In this document: piece by piece, positions 36,131-48,615 of the stretch
How positions within the stretch are numbered: position 1 is the first letter of the stretch
Layout: each line of letters begins with the position of its first letter
Origin: Erythrophleum ivorense
Lineage: Eukaryota; Streptophyta; Magnoliopsida; Fabales; Fabaceae
Direction: 5' to 3'
Length of the DNA: 64,000 nt
NCBI GenBank assembly: GCA_026724425.1
Contig: JAIUCV010001287.1
Coordinates: forward strand, 61,635 to 125,634
Translations under genes and position numbers: made by a program
The notes under the pieces: generated by a model
Databases searched by the model: none
Told to the model about the DNA's origin: nothing
What the model saw: only the letters and a program-made list of their open reading frames with translations

Positions 36131-38353
36131 GGACTGCAAAACGAATACTTAACAAATGAGTCCAGTTGGAAAGCAGATTTTCTCTATTTGTTTTTTGCTA
36201 GCATCTCAACAAATTTCAAGTTGGAGATTACCTATATACAATTTTTTTTTCTCGATTATTGTCAGATTTTCTTAGTTTGTATGCGTGCGCAACTGATCAT
36301 AGTTTATTATTAGTTTTATACCCATGTGATGCTGTGTTCTTCTTTCCCTCTATTTTAAATCATAAATTTTTATAATAAAAGTTATGGTTGCTCATACATT
36401 TACTAGTAAATATTTAATAATTTATTGTAAACTACTGTGCCATCGAATTACAACAAAATATTTAACCTTAAAAGTTAACGTTAAAGGATAAAACATTCAG
36501 TTAATAAAAGATGATGCTAGAATTTAAAATAATTTCAAAATTTTCTATTTATTTACATATCTTTAACAGAAGGATTACTAACAGTATTTAATTTAAGAAA
36601 AAATTAGGAAGTATTAAGACATTAAGCCAGGATTGAATGGGTAGTTAGGGCCCTATCCGCTTTGATTTGATTCGTTCTCTGGCTGTTGTTTTGATCAATA
36701 CCAGAAACAGACTAGATTTTGATTATTTTGCCAAGAAGTTATTGAACTATTAAGTGAAACCTGGAGGGTATTATAATAAATTGCCGCATTTTTTAATGTG
36801 ATTTCCTGGATCCGTTTCGTAAGCATAAGGTTTCCTCAGGCAGCAAACACAGTAGATGTAGACCAAGTTGCTAGTCTGATTACTCGCTGCTAACAAGTGA
36901 AAGGAACAAGGAAGACAAGAGAGGCAACTCAAAATACACGAACCATCAACATGGGGTTTCATGTTCATTACGCATGGATTAACAGTGTCCACCTAGTAGG
37001 TCCTCTAGTTCCACAACTTCAATACGTTTTCTGTTTGTGACAACCATGGATAGATGTGGACACCATATACACTCGATTCCAAATTTTGTGCAGCTTTGTC
37101 TATTGTCATCTGGCAAATTTAAGTTGAAGCATACTGTGTTGGTGGTAGCAGCTTGCACACTGAGGCAGGGACCAGTCGATGTATTGTTTCCCCATAGCCT
37201 GGTTAACTAGGATGTTGGAGAAGCACTTTTGAGGCTTCATGATGGCATGTGCATCAGCACCAATATATGATTAGCATGTCACTACTACCCCTCTCCTATG
37301 AATTTTTTACGGGGACCACCACCCTTTTCTGAATCTTATCACTGGGGTTCCAAGAGACTGACTCCTGCTCCTGCTTGCTTTCTATTATATTTGAGAGTAT
37401 AGAGCTTTGTGATACCTAATGCGCAACAGCCTGTGGTTCTAGATCAACTTCAACTATATTATAAAGTGATCCAATCCCAATCCTCTAAATTATACTCATT
37501 TTGATGACATGTCAGAATAGTATCAAGTTCTATAGAAGGGTTAGAAATGCTTTCTTCCGTCATCATGCACATCTTGTCGATGCCAAGATATCGATAAACA
37601 AATCCACAGCCGGATACAACTGTGTATATAGGATATGAGGAATGGAACAACGGAAAGAGCATCTTCTGATTCGTCTAGTGATTAAATTAATTAGATTAAA
37701 AGGTGATTAGTGACTTAAAAAGAAGAAAAGGACAGGAAGAAAAAAGGTTTAGTGACACCATGATTAGTGTATAAATTAATTGGGGGAGCATAAGTTATCT
37801 TCTGACTCCTCAATTAGAAGCAAGGAATGGTTGCCTGGCCAAAAGTAATAAAATTAAAATAAAGAGTTGTATCTGACTGTGAATTAATGCATAGATTATT
37901 GCAGGAAACGACACAAATAAGGGACGCCCACTGGCTGGTTTTGGAGGTATGGTTTGGTGGGTGATGCTATCAAATGATTATATATATTAAAAGGATTAAA
38001 AGTTCTTGCGTTTATCATTATCATTTCATTATAACTTATAAAAATGGTCGATGCTATTGCTTAAAACAAAAGCGGTGACAAAAGCAAAGCAAAGTTCTTC
38101 AGAGTCCACGTACTTGTGTCCCTCGGGATGAGCATTGCGCGTGCTCAAAGACCTTCGTTTTAAGCTCACTTCAATGTAAGATGAGAACGGAGACTCAAAT
38201 CGAAGTCATGAATGGGTTGTCCTCCCCCCCACCCCCCCCCCCTCTCCCCCCTCTCTTATACATAAGCATCTTAAAGTTCCTAACATATTGTTTGTTATTT
38301 TTTCAAATTTAAATGAAGTGCTTTATGATCCATGTGGATATTAAGAGGTCAGT
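36131..38353. other. Intergenic region before the STY kinase
   Basis: 36131-36600 is AT-rich. 36770-37680 has more balanced composition and two minus-strand frames (36771-36992 and 37459-37662) with no family features. The second looks mildly protein-like (ends NEYNLEDWDWITL then stop). 38222-38260 is a C-rich run about 100 bp before the kinase start. No gene can be supported. Confidence 0.5.
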
Positions 38354-41300
38354 ATGGGAGACACAGAGAGTTGCAGTAGCAGAGCTCAGGATTTAGGGTG
38401 GAATAAGAGTCGAAAGCAGAGGCAGAAGGTTGAAGTTTACAACGAGGTTCTTGGTAGAGTTAGGGAATTGAATGTCCCGGAGGTTGCGGTTCCTGGTTTT
38501 GAAGATGAGCTTTGGACGCATTTCCATCGACTTCCCGCTAGGTACTTCTAACTCTTTTTCAATATCGCTCCTTCTTATCGCTCAGACGATCACTTTGTTT
38601 CAGACCAGAAAGCAGAGTAGTTTGTTTTCAAAATTTTGAGTTTTTTTTTGCTATTTGATTCGTTCTCTTTCTTTTAATTATTATTCTCAAAAGTTTTTCA
38701 TGCCCTTTATATCTTCCTTGGGCAGATGGGAATGGATAAAAGTTAATTGGAGCCCTGATGGTTACTTGTTTTACTTTTGTCTGTCATTGTTTTATTAAAA
38801 CAATCACAAAATGAAAGGGTTGTTGAATTTTAGTGTAGGTCTATTAAGCTTTTTGTAATTGTAACTATACATATGATAGGTATGCACTGGATATGAATGT
38901 GGAGAGGACTCAAGATGTTATTATGCATAAAAGGTTGCTGCATATGGCACGTGCCCCTGCTACCAGACCTGCTGTTGAAGTCCGTCTAGTTCAGGTAATT
39001 TATATTTACGTGACGAGTAGTAGCAGGTGGAGTTTCAACCCTAGATACTTGTACCTTTTTCTTTTCATGTATATATTATGCACTTGACTGGGCTAACTAC
39101 TAGTTGCTTAGTGGCAGCTTCTCTAATGAAGTAGCCCATGCCATGTTCCCAACACTGTAGACTGAATTGGTTCTATTCTCTGAGCTTAAACTTCCTTACT
39201 AATAAAGAGGAAGTAAAAAAAGAAAAAAGAAATTTGCCAGATTGCTTCTTGTGTGGATACCTTGTGACGCTTTTTTAAGCCTTTTAATTAGTTTCCCTTC
39301 TGCGATGCTATTTTTTTTATTTATGTTTAGTATGAATCTCACGTTCCCCTTTATGGAGATTGCCATGTTCTGATTTCAGTAGTATCTAGACAATTAATTT
39401 TTTGGTTTGACCAGGATATGGGAACTTTGCTGGTACCTGCATTAGCCAATTGATTTGCTAGATCTTGGCAATATATCTTTTATGCAGGTTCGTTCTGCTT
39501 CTGGTGTGAATTCTAGTAATTCTCTTCATTCAAACTCACAAAGAAAAGTCAGTCCTCAAGATTCTCATATTCCAGGCAACATGAGGCATGATTATTTGAA
39601 TACATTTACTTGGCCTTGTCCTTTCCCTCTATACTTTTATGCGTTATTCATACTTATCACATTGTCGTAAGAATAGATTCGTCAAGACTTTGCCAACTAT
39701 TGCTCCTTCTTTTTCATGGTTTTCAGCATCCATCCTGCCCCGGCCTTTGGTTCCCCTACTAACTTTGAACTTGCTCTTGAAGCAAGCCAGTTACAAATTC
39801 AAGCTAATAATAGCAATTTGAAATTCTATACACATTATTCCAGGTAAAACTTCAATAATGATTATATTTTTCGTAAATCTTTTTACTTAGTTTGTGAATG
39901 AACATCATGAGTTTTGCTCCTTTGGAATCTCTATTTTTCTTATTGTTAAAGGAAGCGCTTTATTATTATTTTGATTGCTTGAAATTCTTATTGCTGTTTA
40001 TCAGTTTCTCAAAACTACTAAATGAAATGGCAGGCCAATGCATGAGATCACAATATCAACAAACGATAAGCCAAAACTTCTCAGTCAGGTAGCTGACTTT
40101 AACTGTTGTTGCGCAAATATTTCTTAGATTACAAGTAAAATCCATATTTTCTTTTCATGTGCAGTCCTAACAATTACGAGGCATCTTGCTTTGCATCTAA
40201 ATTTTTTGGAAAATGATCAAAGTTGTAGGTCAATAAAATATGATGTAATTGAGATGTGGAATGCACATATCTCTGTATCTTATAATGTTGCAGAAGATGT
40301 GGTGACTGTCCTGGATATGGCGTTGAACACCTGGAGGTGTGTCAGGCTGCCAAGCTTTATGTTCCTAATTCCAATGCTTTTTGTGAGCGTTGGAAGCTTC
40401 CTCTAACTTAATTACAATTACAGGATATCTTCTAAGTCCATTGCCTAGTGCTGACAGTAAATATCTGTAATGCAGTAGTTATCAAGTAGTTCTCTAAACC
40501 TTGAAAAGTAATGATCTCTGCTTAGAATTTATCTTAAAAACTTGTTCACATTTTCACTGCTCAGTCATCTTTCTGTATCAGTAGATGCTAACATTCATTA
40601 TAAGTTTCTGAGACAATTAAAGTAATTTCAGCAATATAATTACAGGGCAGTGAATTTGAACTTTTGAACAAGGGAATAAAGAAGCTAGATGTAACATCAC
40701 TCAAATAGTAGAATATGATGTGAGTGACAAATTCTCCCAATTCGCTTTCATTCCTTCTCACCATGCAAGCAATTATGCTTTGCAGTTGACTTCCTTGCTG
40801 TCTGAAACGGGGCTGAACATCCAAGAAGCACATGCTTTTTCCACGTTGGATGGTTATTCGTTGGATGTTTTTGTTGTTGATGGTTGGCCTATTGAGGTAC
40901 TTTCCCTCTTTTTTTTTTTCTTTTGGTTTGTAGTATATTAGCTCAATCTATTGAAAATTGATTGGGAAGGAAATTAGCTCACCTTACTGAACTGAAACTT
41001 TGAGAGTATTTCTAGAATCCTAGGCGTTTGTTTTAAATCAATTGCATATATCATCCTTCAGGTTTTTCACTTTACTAGCTCTTAAACTTCATTACAATGT
41101 ACTATTGAACTCTATTTTCATCTCTTTTTTTTTTCATTAAAAGCTACTTGAGTAATTTCCATGTTGAAATTTGTAGGAGACTGAGAAGCTTAAACATGTA
41201 CTGACAAAGAAAATTCAGAAACTTGAGGTAGGCCCTCTACGTGCCACTTTTTACAGCATCCATCTCAGCAAAGATATGATCAATTTTTTTAACATGTTTG

Positions 41301-44300
41301 GATATATGGAGAGATAAGTTTTTTCTCACTTTCACATAAATTGCATGGAACTAGTGGAGTAATATATATCTAATAAAGGTTTCAAATGTTCCAGATTAAT
41401 TTGAGCCTTCTGTACTTAATTGGAAATTGATTGTTGCTTGCATATCTTCCCCCATCTTTTGGCTTTTAGTAGAGCATCCTTACTAAGTTAGATGTCTTGG
41501 GTGGAAATCCTGAAGCAGCCTTCCTTCAAGGAAATTGGCGGTCAAACTGCAGAGCAAGAAAAAACGGGGATCAATTTTATCTCTAATAATGTGAATCTAC
41601 CCATATCTGGAAATGTTGCCCAGGAATTTGATGCAAGCTGTTTGAAATATGAAAGAAAAATTGCATCTGGATCTTTCTTTGATTTGTGAGTAATGTCATT
41701 TTATTTGGATGATATGTTTTTGAGTCAGAATCAGTACATGTTGGATGACTCGTTAGTTGACACAGGTATAAAGGTGTTTTCTACAGCCAAGAAGTGGCTA
41801 TCAAAGTCCTTAAGACTGAGAACCTGAATGAAAATATACAAAGGGAGTTTGCTCAGGAGGTCTATATCCTGAGGTTTGTTCAATCACAACCTCTTCCATT
41901 AGAGAGAGACACACACACAGAAGATGCGTCAATCATCTTTTTTTTTTTTATTGGTCACTATCTCCTTGGGACTGCCTCTCTGCAGAGTGAAAATCTGTAA
42001 TCAGGAGCCTATTCATGGGAATGTTAATGGTTTCATTTTTAAAATTGAGTCTTGCAGTAAAGTGTGTCACAAGAATGTTGTCAAATTTGTGGGTGCCAGA
42101 ACAAAACCTCCGCACCTATTCATTGTCACAGGTAAAAGTTTGAGCTTCTGGATTCGGTTGATGTTATATTTTACATTTTTATTCTAATTGATTGCAAGAC
42201 CAATATGATGGGTACAGTTTATACGTGTCAAAATATTATCAGAATTAATAAGGAATAAATTGCTGTTAACCTAGTTGGTTTGCGTTGTCAGTTCCTAACT
42301 ACTTAGTTAGAGATGAGTTCACCTCTCTTATAAAGACATGGTTGAGTGAATTACCGTTGATGAATATTTTTCTGACCTAATATACCTTGGTGTTGAGTAC
42401 CAATTCCTCAACTCTGTACCGACAGTATTGTCAAATTCAGTACAATTATTACATGAAATTTTTTCTTTTCCCTCAGAATACATGTCTGGTGGAAGTATGT
42501 ATGAGTTTCTGCATACACAGAAGGCTGTGCTTACTCTTCCATCTCTGCTCAAAATAGCAATCGATGTTTGCGAAGGAATGAACTATTTGCATCAGAATGA
42601 TATCATACATAGGGACCTGAAAGCTGCTAATCTTTTGATGGATGAGAAAGGGGTAATTGATTATATTTTGTGTCATCTACTTTAAAATTTGCTTAGGATT
42701 TGTGTGTATTGATATGCTTCTAGTAGTGATTACTTGAACATCCTAGTAACGATTCTACTGGCTGTTACTTCTTTGGAATGTTGTCAAACAGGTAGTGAAG
42801 GTTGCTGATTTTGGTGTAGCAAGAGTGGAAGATCAGTCAGGCATTATGACTGCAGAAACCGGAACTTACAGATGGATGGCTCCAGAGGTGTGTCTCAAAC
42901 GAGTATAACCATAGAGTGGTTACTGATCATTTCTTTTGTGTTATGAGCTGTTACTATTATTATTATTATTATTATGGGTTAAGGGGATTTGCTATTAAAT
43001 TATGCCTGTTTGTTAAATCATCAAAACATATTGAGATTTGAGATCATGAGTGAGATGTGAAAGGTTGTAGTCTGTGTGTTCCTAAGATGAACACAGACAG
43101 ATTAGAACAACCTTTTTGTGTAAAGCTAGCATAATTTTCATTACTGCTTTGGGTTGCTTTTGTGCACTGTAAATGGGTAATAACAATGTTGAAGTATTTT
43201 CAATAGAAGACAAGGGTGGATTGCAAGGGTATGCCCTTCCTCTCTGAATTTCTTCTCTCCTGATGGCTGAACCCAAAACGTACATCCTTTTGACCCAAGC
43301 ATGTCCTCCATGATTAGAGGAAGTAGGAACTGATATATTTCTTGCTTTTACCACACAATATATTGATTATAATAACCTGTGATTCCCTTGACATATGGAA
43401 GGTTATTGAACATAAACCATATAATCACAAAGCCGATGTCTTTAGCTTTGGAATTGCTCTGTGGGAGCTGCTCACAGGAAAGGTAATGCTCTTTGCATTT
43501 CTTCCCCCATTCTTGTTCTCTTATTCTCATTGGAAGAGCCAAGATGTAAAACTGCCTCTCCTCCCCCTTCCCCTTCGAAAGACAAGTGACAAAATGGGTT
43601 AACTACACTTAAACCCCCCTGAATAGAAAAATTGATCCCTGCATTCTCCTCTAATGTGTAAATTGTAACTATTACTAACCCTTTAACTCTTACCAGTTAC
43701 GTACTATCATTTACATTTTTGAAATAACAGAAATTTTTTTAAAAAAAAGAAATAACTAAGCTTGGCAATTGATATATACTATTTTGTGCCTTTTAATGGC
43801 AAGATCTTGACTCGTGGTCTTACATTATCTTTGTACTATACGGGTAATTAAATATGACTTGATTTATTAGATTGTTTGAATTCAATCGAACTTGAGTTTA
43901 GACTTAGAAATCAAATTGACCTAATTTATAATATTTAATAATATAATTATATAATATATATTAACATAAAATCAAAGCAATTTTCATATATTTTGGATGT
44001 CATTGTTGAATGTTATGCTTGAATTAATTAAATATAAAATTATTTCAATTTTATTGTAATTTTTATTACATTCTAGAAATAAGGTTAGGGCAAGTTGGTT
44101 ATAGCACAAGTCAAGTTTAACCAAGATTGAATTCTTTATGTGTTATTAGTAAGTTATATTCAGAGTAAGTCCAATTTAATCTTAAGTTTGCCCACACTAA
44201 CTCTTTGACACCTGATGGATAATTTGTTGAAAATGAAGCAACTAGGTGGAAGGTTCTAGCCAATTTTGAATCCATGAAGTTACATATAAGTCTCATGTTC

Positions 44301-44931
44301 AAACTCATTTAGATTCAATCCCATTTTAAATTAATAGTTGCAACAACCAAAAAGAGAGTTGGTGAATAACATAGAGACACTGACAGTGGGAAGGAGTGAA
44401 GAATTATGGTTGCGTTGGTTTAAAGTGATTAAAAATGAATTTAAACGAAAAGGAACATGAGAGAGGGAGGAGAAATCTTTGAGACACTTGTTATTGCGTT
44501 GGTTTCATTGAATTCGATCAGACAGATTTTCACGCCTATCCTCCATGTTTTATGATTGAAGCAGCTTCCTTATGAGCATTTGTCACCATTGCAAGCAGCA
44601 GTTGGAGTGGTCCAGAAGGTACTCCATTTCTTAACTATATTCTCTTCTTTTCTGTGTGGATGGGCGGGGTTGGTCAAACATGTGAATTCATGTCGATGCA
44701 AGTCTAGAATTTAAAGCTACCGAGGTACAAAAATATTTGAGTGTAAAAGAACAAGATTTGTGGTATTATAATGAACTGCAGGGTTTGAGGCCGAAAATTC
44801 CGAGACATACGCATCCAATGTTAGTAGAATTGCTTAACCGGTGCTGGCACCAAGATCCTTCTTTGAGACCCGAATTCTCAGAAATTCTGGGATTTCTGCA
44901 CCATTTCTCACGGTGTACGGGGAGACTCTGA
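38354..44931 (+). CDS. STY46: ACT-domain Raf-like Ser/Thr/Tyr protein kinase, STY8/STY17/STY46 group (15 exons, 555 aa)
   Basis: Dual-specificity kinase family that phosphorylates chloroplast transit peptides in the cytosol. Exons: 38354-38541, 38880-38994, 39488-39585, 39727-39843, 40034-40088, 40786-40896, 41177-41227, 41492-41685, 41766-41873, 42058-42131, 42477-42652, 42792-42887, 43402-43482, 44565-44618 and 44782-44931. Total 1668 nt, phases consistent. N-terminal YNEVLGRVRE and PGFEDELWTHFHRLPAR match the family. The ACT domain lies at about residues 173-245 (RPMHEITISTNDKPKLLSQ, GLNIQEAHAFSTLDGYSLDV). Kinase domain: VAIK Lys323, HRDLKAAN Asp417, DFG Asp435, GTYRWMAPE and CWHQDPSLRP. 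Oddities: the glycine loop reads IASGSFFDL, with Phe308 where the third glycine usually is; intron 3 appears to use a GC donor; the C-terminal tail (LHHFSRCTGRL) is short and unlike the family. Catalytic residues are intact, so it may be active. I cannot decide between the STY paralogues. Confidence 0.92.
42957..42975. repeat. (TAT)n microsatellite in a kinase intron
   Basis: About six trinucleotide units in the intron between exons 12 and 13 of the STY-type kinase. Confidence 0.75.
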
Positions 44932-45526
44932 ACTCTACGCTTATTTGGCGTTACTGTTTTTATTTTTAATTTTATTTTTTGAAGCTTAGACAATGAATGT
45001 CTCCGTCTAAACAAGAATGATCTCGTAAGGTGAAAGGACCCATGAGAAAGGACAGTCTCCTAGATGTGCATCCGCATTTGAGCAAAGTTGCCATTGAGGT
45101 GATGAGACCACATATAAATGTGTCGAAGTTTCTCAATTACAAAACCCTTTTGCTTTTAGTTTATGATGTTGATATTATCCCATGGGCAAGATGTATGTAA
45201 ACTTAGATGTGCCCCTATGGATTTACAAACAGTAGTAGTGATATAACTTCCTGTAATTAACCGACAATGGATGGTTCATTTTTATCTCTAGCTTTGGCAG
45301 AAATGAAGGTAAAAGGAAGAAATAGAATTTTATATTAAAAAAGAAAAGTACCGACCAAAAGAGTCATAATCATGAATCAGTTGAGGACAATTCTCTACTT
45401 GGTCTTGAAAAGCTAACAAATATTGTAGAGAAGGACAAAGGCATCCTACAACAGCGATTTACCAAGAAACGCAAGAAAAACTGAAGGTAAATTACTTTTA
45501 AAATAAATTGCTTAAATTATACAAAT

Positions 45527-46566
45527 TTTTTATTTTATTTTAAAAATATATACTCTCCTCTTCTAAAATTAAAAAATATATTATATTTATCTCTTGTATA
45601 ATAAAAATTGAATATAATTACACTTATTTTAATTAAAATATTTATATAACATAATAAATATTGAATATATAAAATTGATCAACATAAAATAGGAATTATT
45701 TTTAATTTAACTAAGTTATAGATAATAATCCAATTCTAAGAATAACATTTCTATTAAATATATATTATAAACATACATATTGTCATAAATTTAATAAAAT
45801 TGTGAAATGAATTAAATTTATAATTCTCAACACACACACACAAAATATTACTAAAATAAAATTTTAGAAAATATTTTTTTTAATTAAAAAAAAACATTAT
45901 TCTTAAAAGCTAATTTATCTGAAGGAAATAAGTGTATATTTTTAAAATTAAAAAAATCAAATAATTTAAATATCTCTAAAATACAATTCTTTCATTTTGT
46001 TTTGAAAATATATACTCTCCTCCTTTAAAATTAAAAAATGCATTACATTTATCTCCCACGAAAAACAAAATTTACTATGATTATATTTGTTTTAATCAAA
46101 ATACTCATATATTTGTTATATTATATTTATTATTTATATAATATAACAAATATTACATATATAATTGGTCAAATATAAAATAGTAAATTTTTTAATTTTA
46201 ATAAAATGTATAATCATTTGATACAAAAAAATAAATTATTCAAAATGAGGAACATATTTATGAAATAATTTTTTAAATTTAACTAATTTCTAAACAATAA
46301 TTCAATTTTAAGGACAATATTTATATTAAATATATATATATTAATAAGCATCCCTATTGTCATAAATTTAATAAATTTATAAAATAAATTAAATTTATAA
46401 TTCTCAACACATAAAAAATAATATTAAAATAAAAGTTAAAAATATGCATTTTAATAAATTAATTTTTAATAAAAATATTTTACTCTTAAAAACTATTTTA
46501 ATTTAAGAAAACAAGTGTATATTTTAAAAATGAAAAAATTATATAATTTAAATATCTCCAAAAAAT
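45527..46566. repeat. Diverged tandem duplication of an AT-rich unit (about 460-580 bp)
   Basis: Landmarks recur in the same order. tatactctcctc plus aaaattaaaaaat lies at about 45549 and 46011. attgtcataaatttaata plus attctcaacaca lies at about 45779 and 46357. aagtgtatatttt plus ataatttaaatatctc lies at about 45930 and 46508. The spacing grows from 462 to about 580 bp, so copy 2 (about 46003-46566) carries roughly 115 bp extra, around 46125-46255. No coding capacity. Confidence 0.75.
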
Positions 46567-46594
46567 AAAATACCCAAAACTAAATGGTTGTAGC

Positions 46595-47257
46595 ATATGG
46601 GTTAGAGGTGTTCAAAGGTTCAATTTGATTCGATTTTGACCCAAAATCAAAACGAATTAATTTAATCAGTTTAACATTTTGTTGAATTTTATCAGTTTTA
46701 AATTCTAATAAGTTTGGTTCAGTTTTTGTTCGATTTAATCCAGTTTGATTCATTTTTTTGTCTAAAAGTAATTTTTTTAAAAAAATTATTCCTTATAATA
46801 TGTAAAATTTAACTTCTAATATCCTACATATCTTAAAATTTTGACTAATAATAATTTTGGAATAATTTACAATTTTTATATCTTTTTTTTATCTAAAAAA
46901 ATTTCATACATTCACAAAAAAGCTTTAAAAAGTAAAAAAAAAAAGAGTAATATCTTATAATAAAGTAGTATAAATAATTTGTATATTTCTTAAACAACAT
47001 AAAGAATGTAATTTTAATACAAGTTTAATTGACAAAAGATCCTATTAATCTAAAAAGAAATAAAATATTAAATTGTAATTAATTATAAGTTTAATGAATC
47101 GGTTTGGTTTGGTTAACCGAACCAAATATAAAAAAAACTAACAACTAAACCGACTTGTTCGATTTTACAATTACAAAAAGCAAACCAAATCAATTTTTAA
47201 TTAGGTCTATTAGATTTTTGACGATTTATTTCGATTTTGTCCACCCTGAATATGGGT
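46595..47257. mobile_element. hAT-like non-autonomous transposon with 8-bp target-site duplication
   Basis: A perfect 8-bp direct repeat, atatgggt, flanks the element at 46595-46602 and 47250-47257, the length expected for hAT elements. The left end is TAGAGGTGTTCAAAGGTTC. The reverse complement of the right end is TCAGGGTGGACAAAATCGA. These are imperfect inverted repeats of the AGGGGTGTTCAAA type common in plant hAT MITEs. The 647-bp interior is AT-rich and non-coding. Confidence 0.8.
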
Positions 47258-47804
47258 AAAATTTTTATTCATTGAAGTTTTTACTAGGTATTTTTTTAAA
47301 CTTAGTGATTGACCCAATGCAAGTTTACCCAATTAGATGGGTTGATCGGGTCTTTTTTTTTTAATTTTTTAATAAAAATTATAAAATAATTTTGTTAAAA
47401 ATAAAAATTTTATATAATTTTTTATAAAATTATATTTTGATTTTAAAAAATTTTATATAAGTTTTATAACTTATAAAAATAACTTTTCTTAAAAAATAAA
47501 TTTTTAATATACATTTTTATAAAATAATTTTTTTAAAAAATATAAAACTGAGCTAAATCAGAAAAAACTAGCTAAGATGACCCACGCATTCGAACCAAGA
47601 AGCAGTAATTGGCAAGATAAATGCACCGCATCGAGTGGACCCAATTAACCATATTCTTCAAAGGAATAGGATAAAGCAAAAGAACCAGGTTCGCTGCCCT
47701 TCTATGGTGGAAAACAGAACAAGAGGACATACCTCAAATACACATAAAAGAGGAAGGAAGAAGCAAGATTCAAAGCAAAAGAATCAACTTGATTGAAGTT
47801 TGAA
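47258..47804. other. AT-rich DNA and promoter region of the GST gene
   Basis: 47280-47570 is AT-rich repeat-like DNA. 47570-47804 has mixed composition and should contain the promoter and leader of the phi-class GST. I cannot point to a convincing TATA box. Confidence 0.45.
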
Positions 47805-48615
47805 ATGGCGACGCCGGTGAAAGTGTACGGACCAACCTTGTCTACGGCTGTGTCAAGGGTTTTGGCGTGTCTCGTGGAGAAGGACATCCAATTCCAGCTT
47901 ATCCCACTTAACATGTCCAAAGGGGAGCATAAGAAGCCCGATTTCCTCAAGATTCATGTATTCTCTTTAACATTTCTTTCCTCTCTCTCTCTCTCTCTGT
48001 TTCACTGATATTACCCTCTTTATTGATGCCGCCAGCCCTTTGGCCAAGTGCCAGCATTTCAAGACGAAAGCATTTCCCTCTTCGGTAAGTACATGGAGTT
48101 CTTTTACTTTCTTTTTAGACCGCAATTTTTTGTTTGTTTCATTATTTGCAAGTCACACAAATTCAGAGTCGAGAGCGATATGCCGATACATTTGTGAGAA
48201 ATATCCGGATAAGGGAAACAGGGGATTATACGGTACGAACCCATTGGAAAAGGCGTCCATAGATCAGTGGTTAGAGGCGGAAGGGCAGAATTTCAACCCA
48301 CCCACCTCAGTTCTGGTGTTTCAGCTCGCATTCGCTCCTCGAATGAAGATCAAACAGGACGAGGGTGCCATCAAGCTGAACCAAGAAAAACTGGCCAAAG
48401 TGCTCGATGTGTACGATACGCGGCTTGGGGAGAGTCGTTTCTTGGCAGGGGATGAATTTTCTCTGGCTGACCTTTCCCACCTTCCAAACACCCAATTTTT
48501 GATGAGTACCGAGAAAGGCGAGCTGTTCACTTCCAGGAAGAATGTGTCCAGGTGGTGGACTGAGATTTCCACACGAGACTCCTGGACGAAGGTGCTTGAT
48601 ATGCAGAAAAACTAA
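47805..48615 (+). CDS. GSTF: Glutathione S-transferase, phi class (3 exons, 216 aa)
   Basis: Cytosolic enzyme joining glutathione to electrophiles or carrying flavonoid-type ligands. Exons 47805-47957, 48036-48084 and 48167-48615 sum to 651 nt in phase, and 216 aa is normal for the class. The N-terminal thioredoxin-fold domain has VKVYGPTLSTAVSRVL with the likely catalytic Ser13, and the glutathione-site motifs PFGQVPAFQDESISLFESRA and ICRYICEKY. The C-terminal helical domain has YDTRLGESRFLAGDEFSLAD, then LSHLPNTQFLM and the phi signature VSRWWTEISTRDSW. The three-exon structure with a tiny second exon is typical of phi-class genes. The frame is open slightly upstream, but the ATG at 47805 gives the usual N-terminus. 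A (TC)n run lies in intron 1. The substrate cannot be told from sequence. Confidence 0.95.

Noticed and set aside
37459..37662. 67-codon minus-strand ORF with mildly protein-like composition
   Set aside because: No recognised family, no partner exons and no promoter context. Kept only as a remark in the intergenic entry.
40191..40406. 71-codon ORF between kinase exons 5 and 6
   Set aside because: It lies in an intron whose flanking exons join in phase to rebuild the ACT domain, and the peptide does not match the kinase family.
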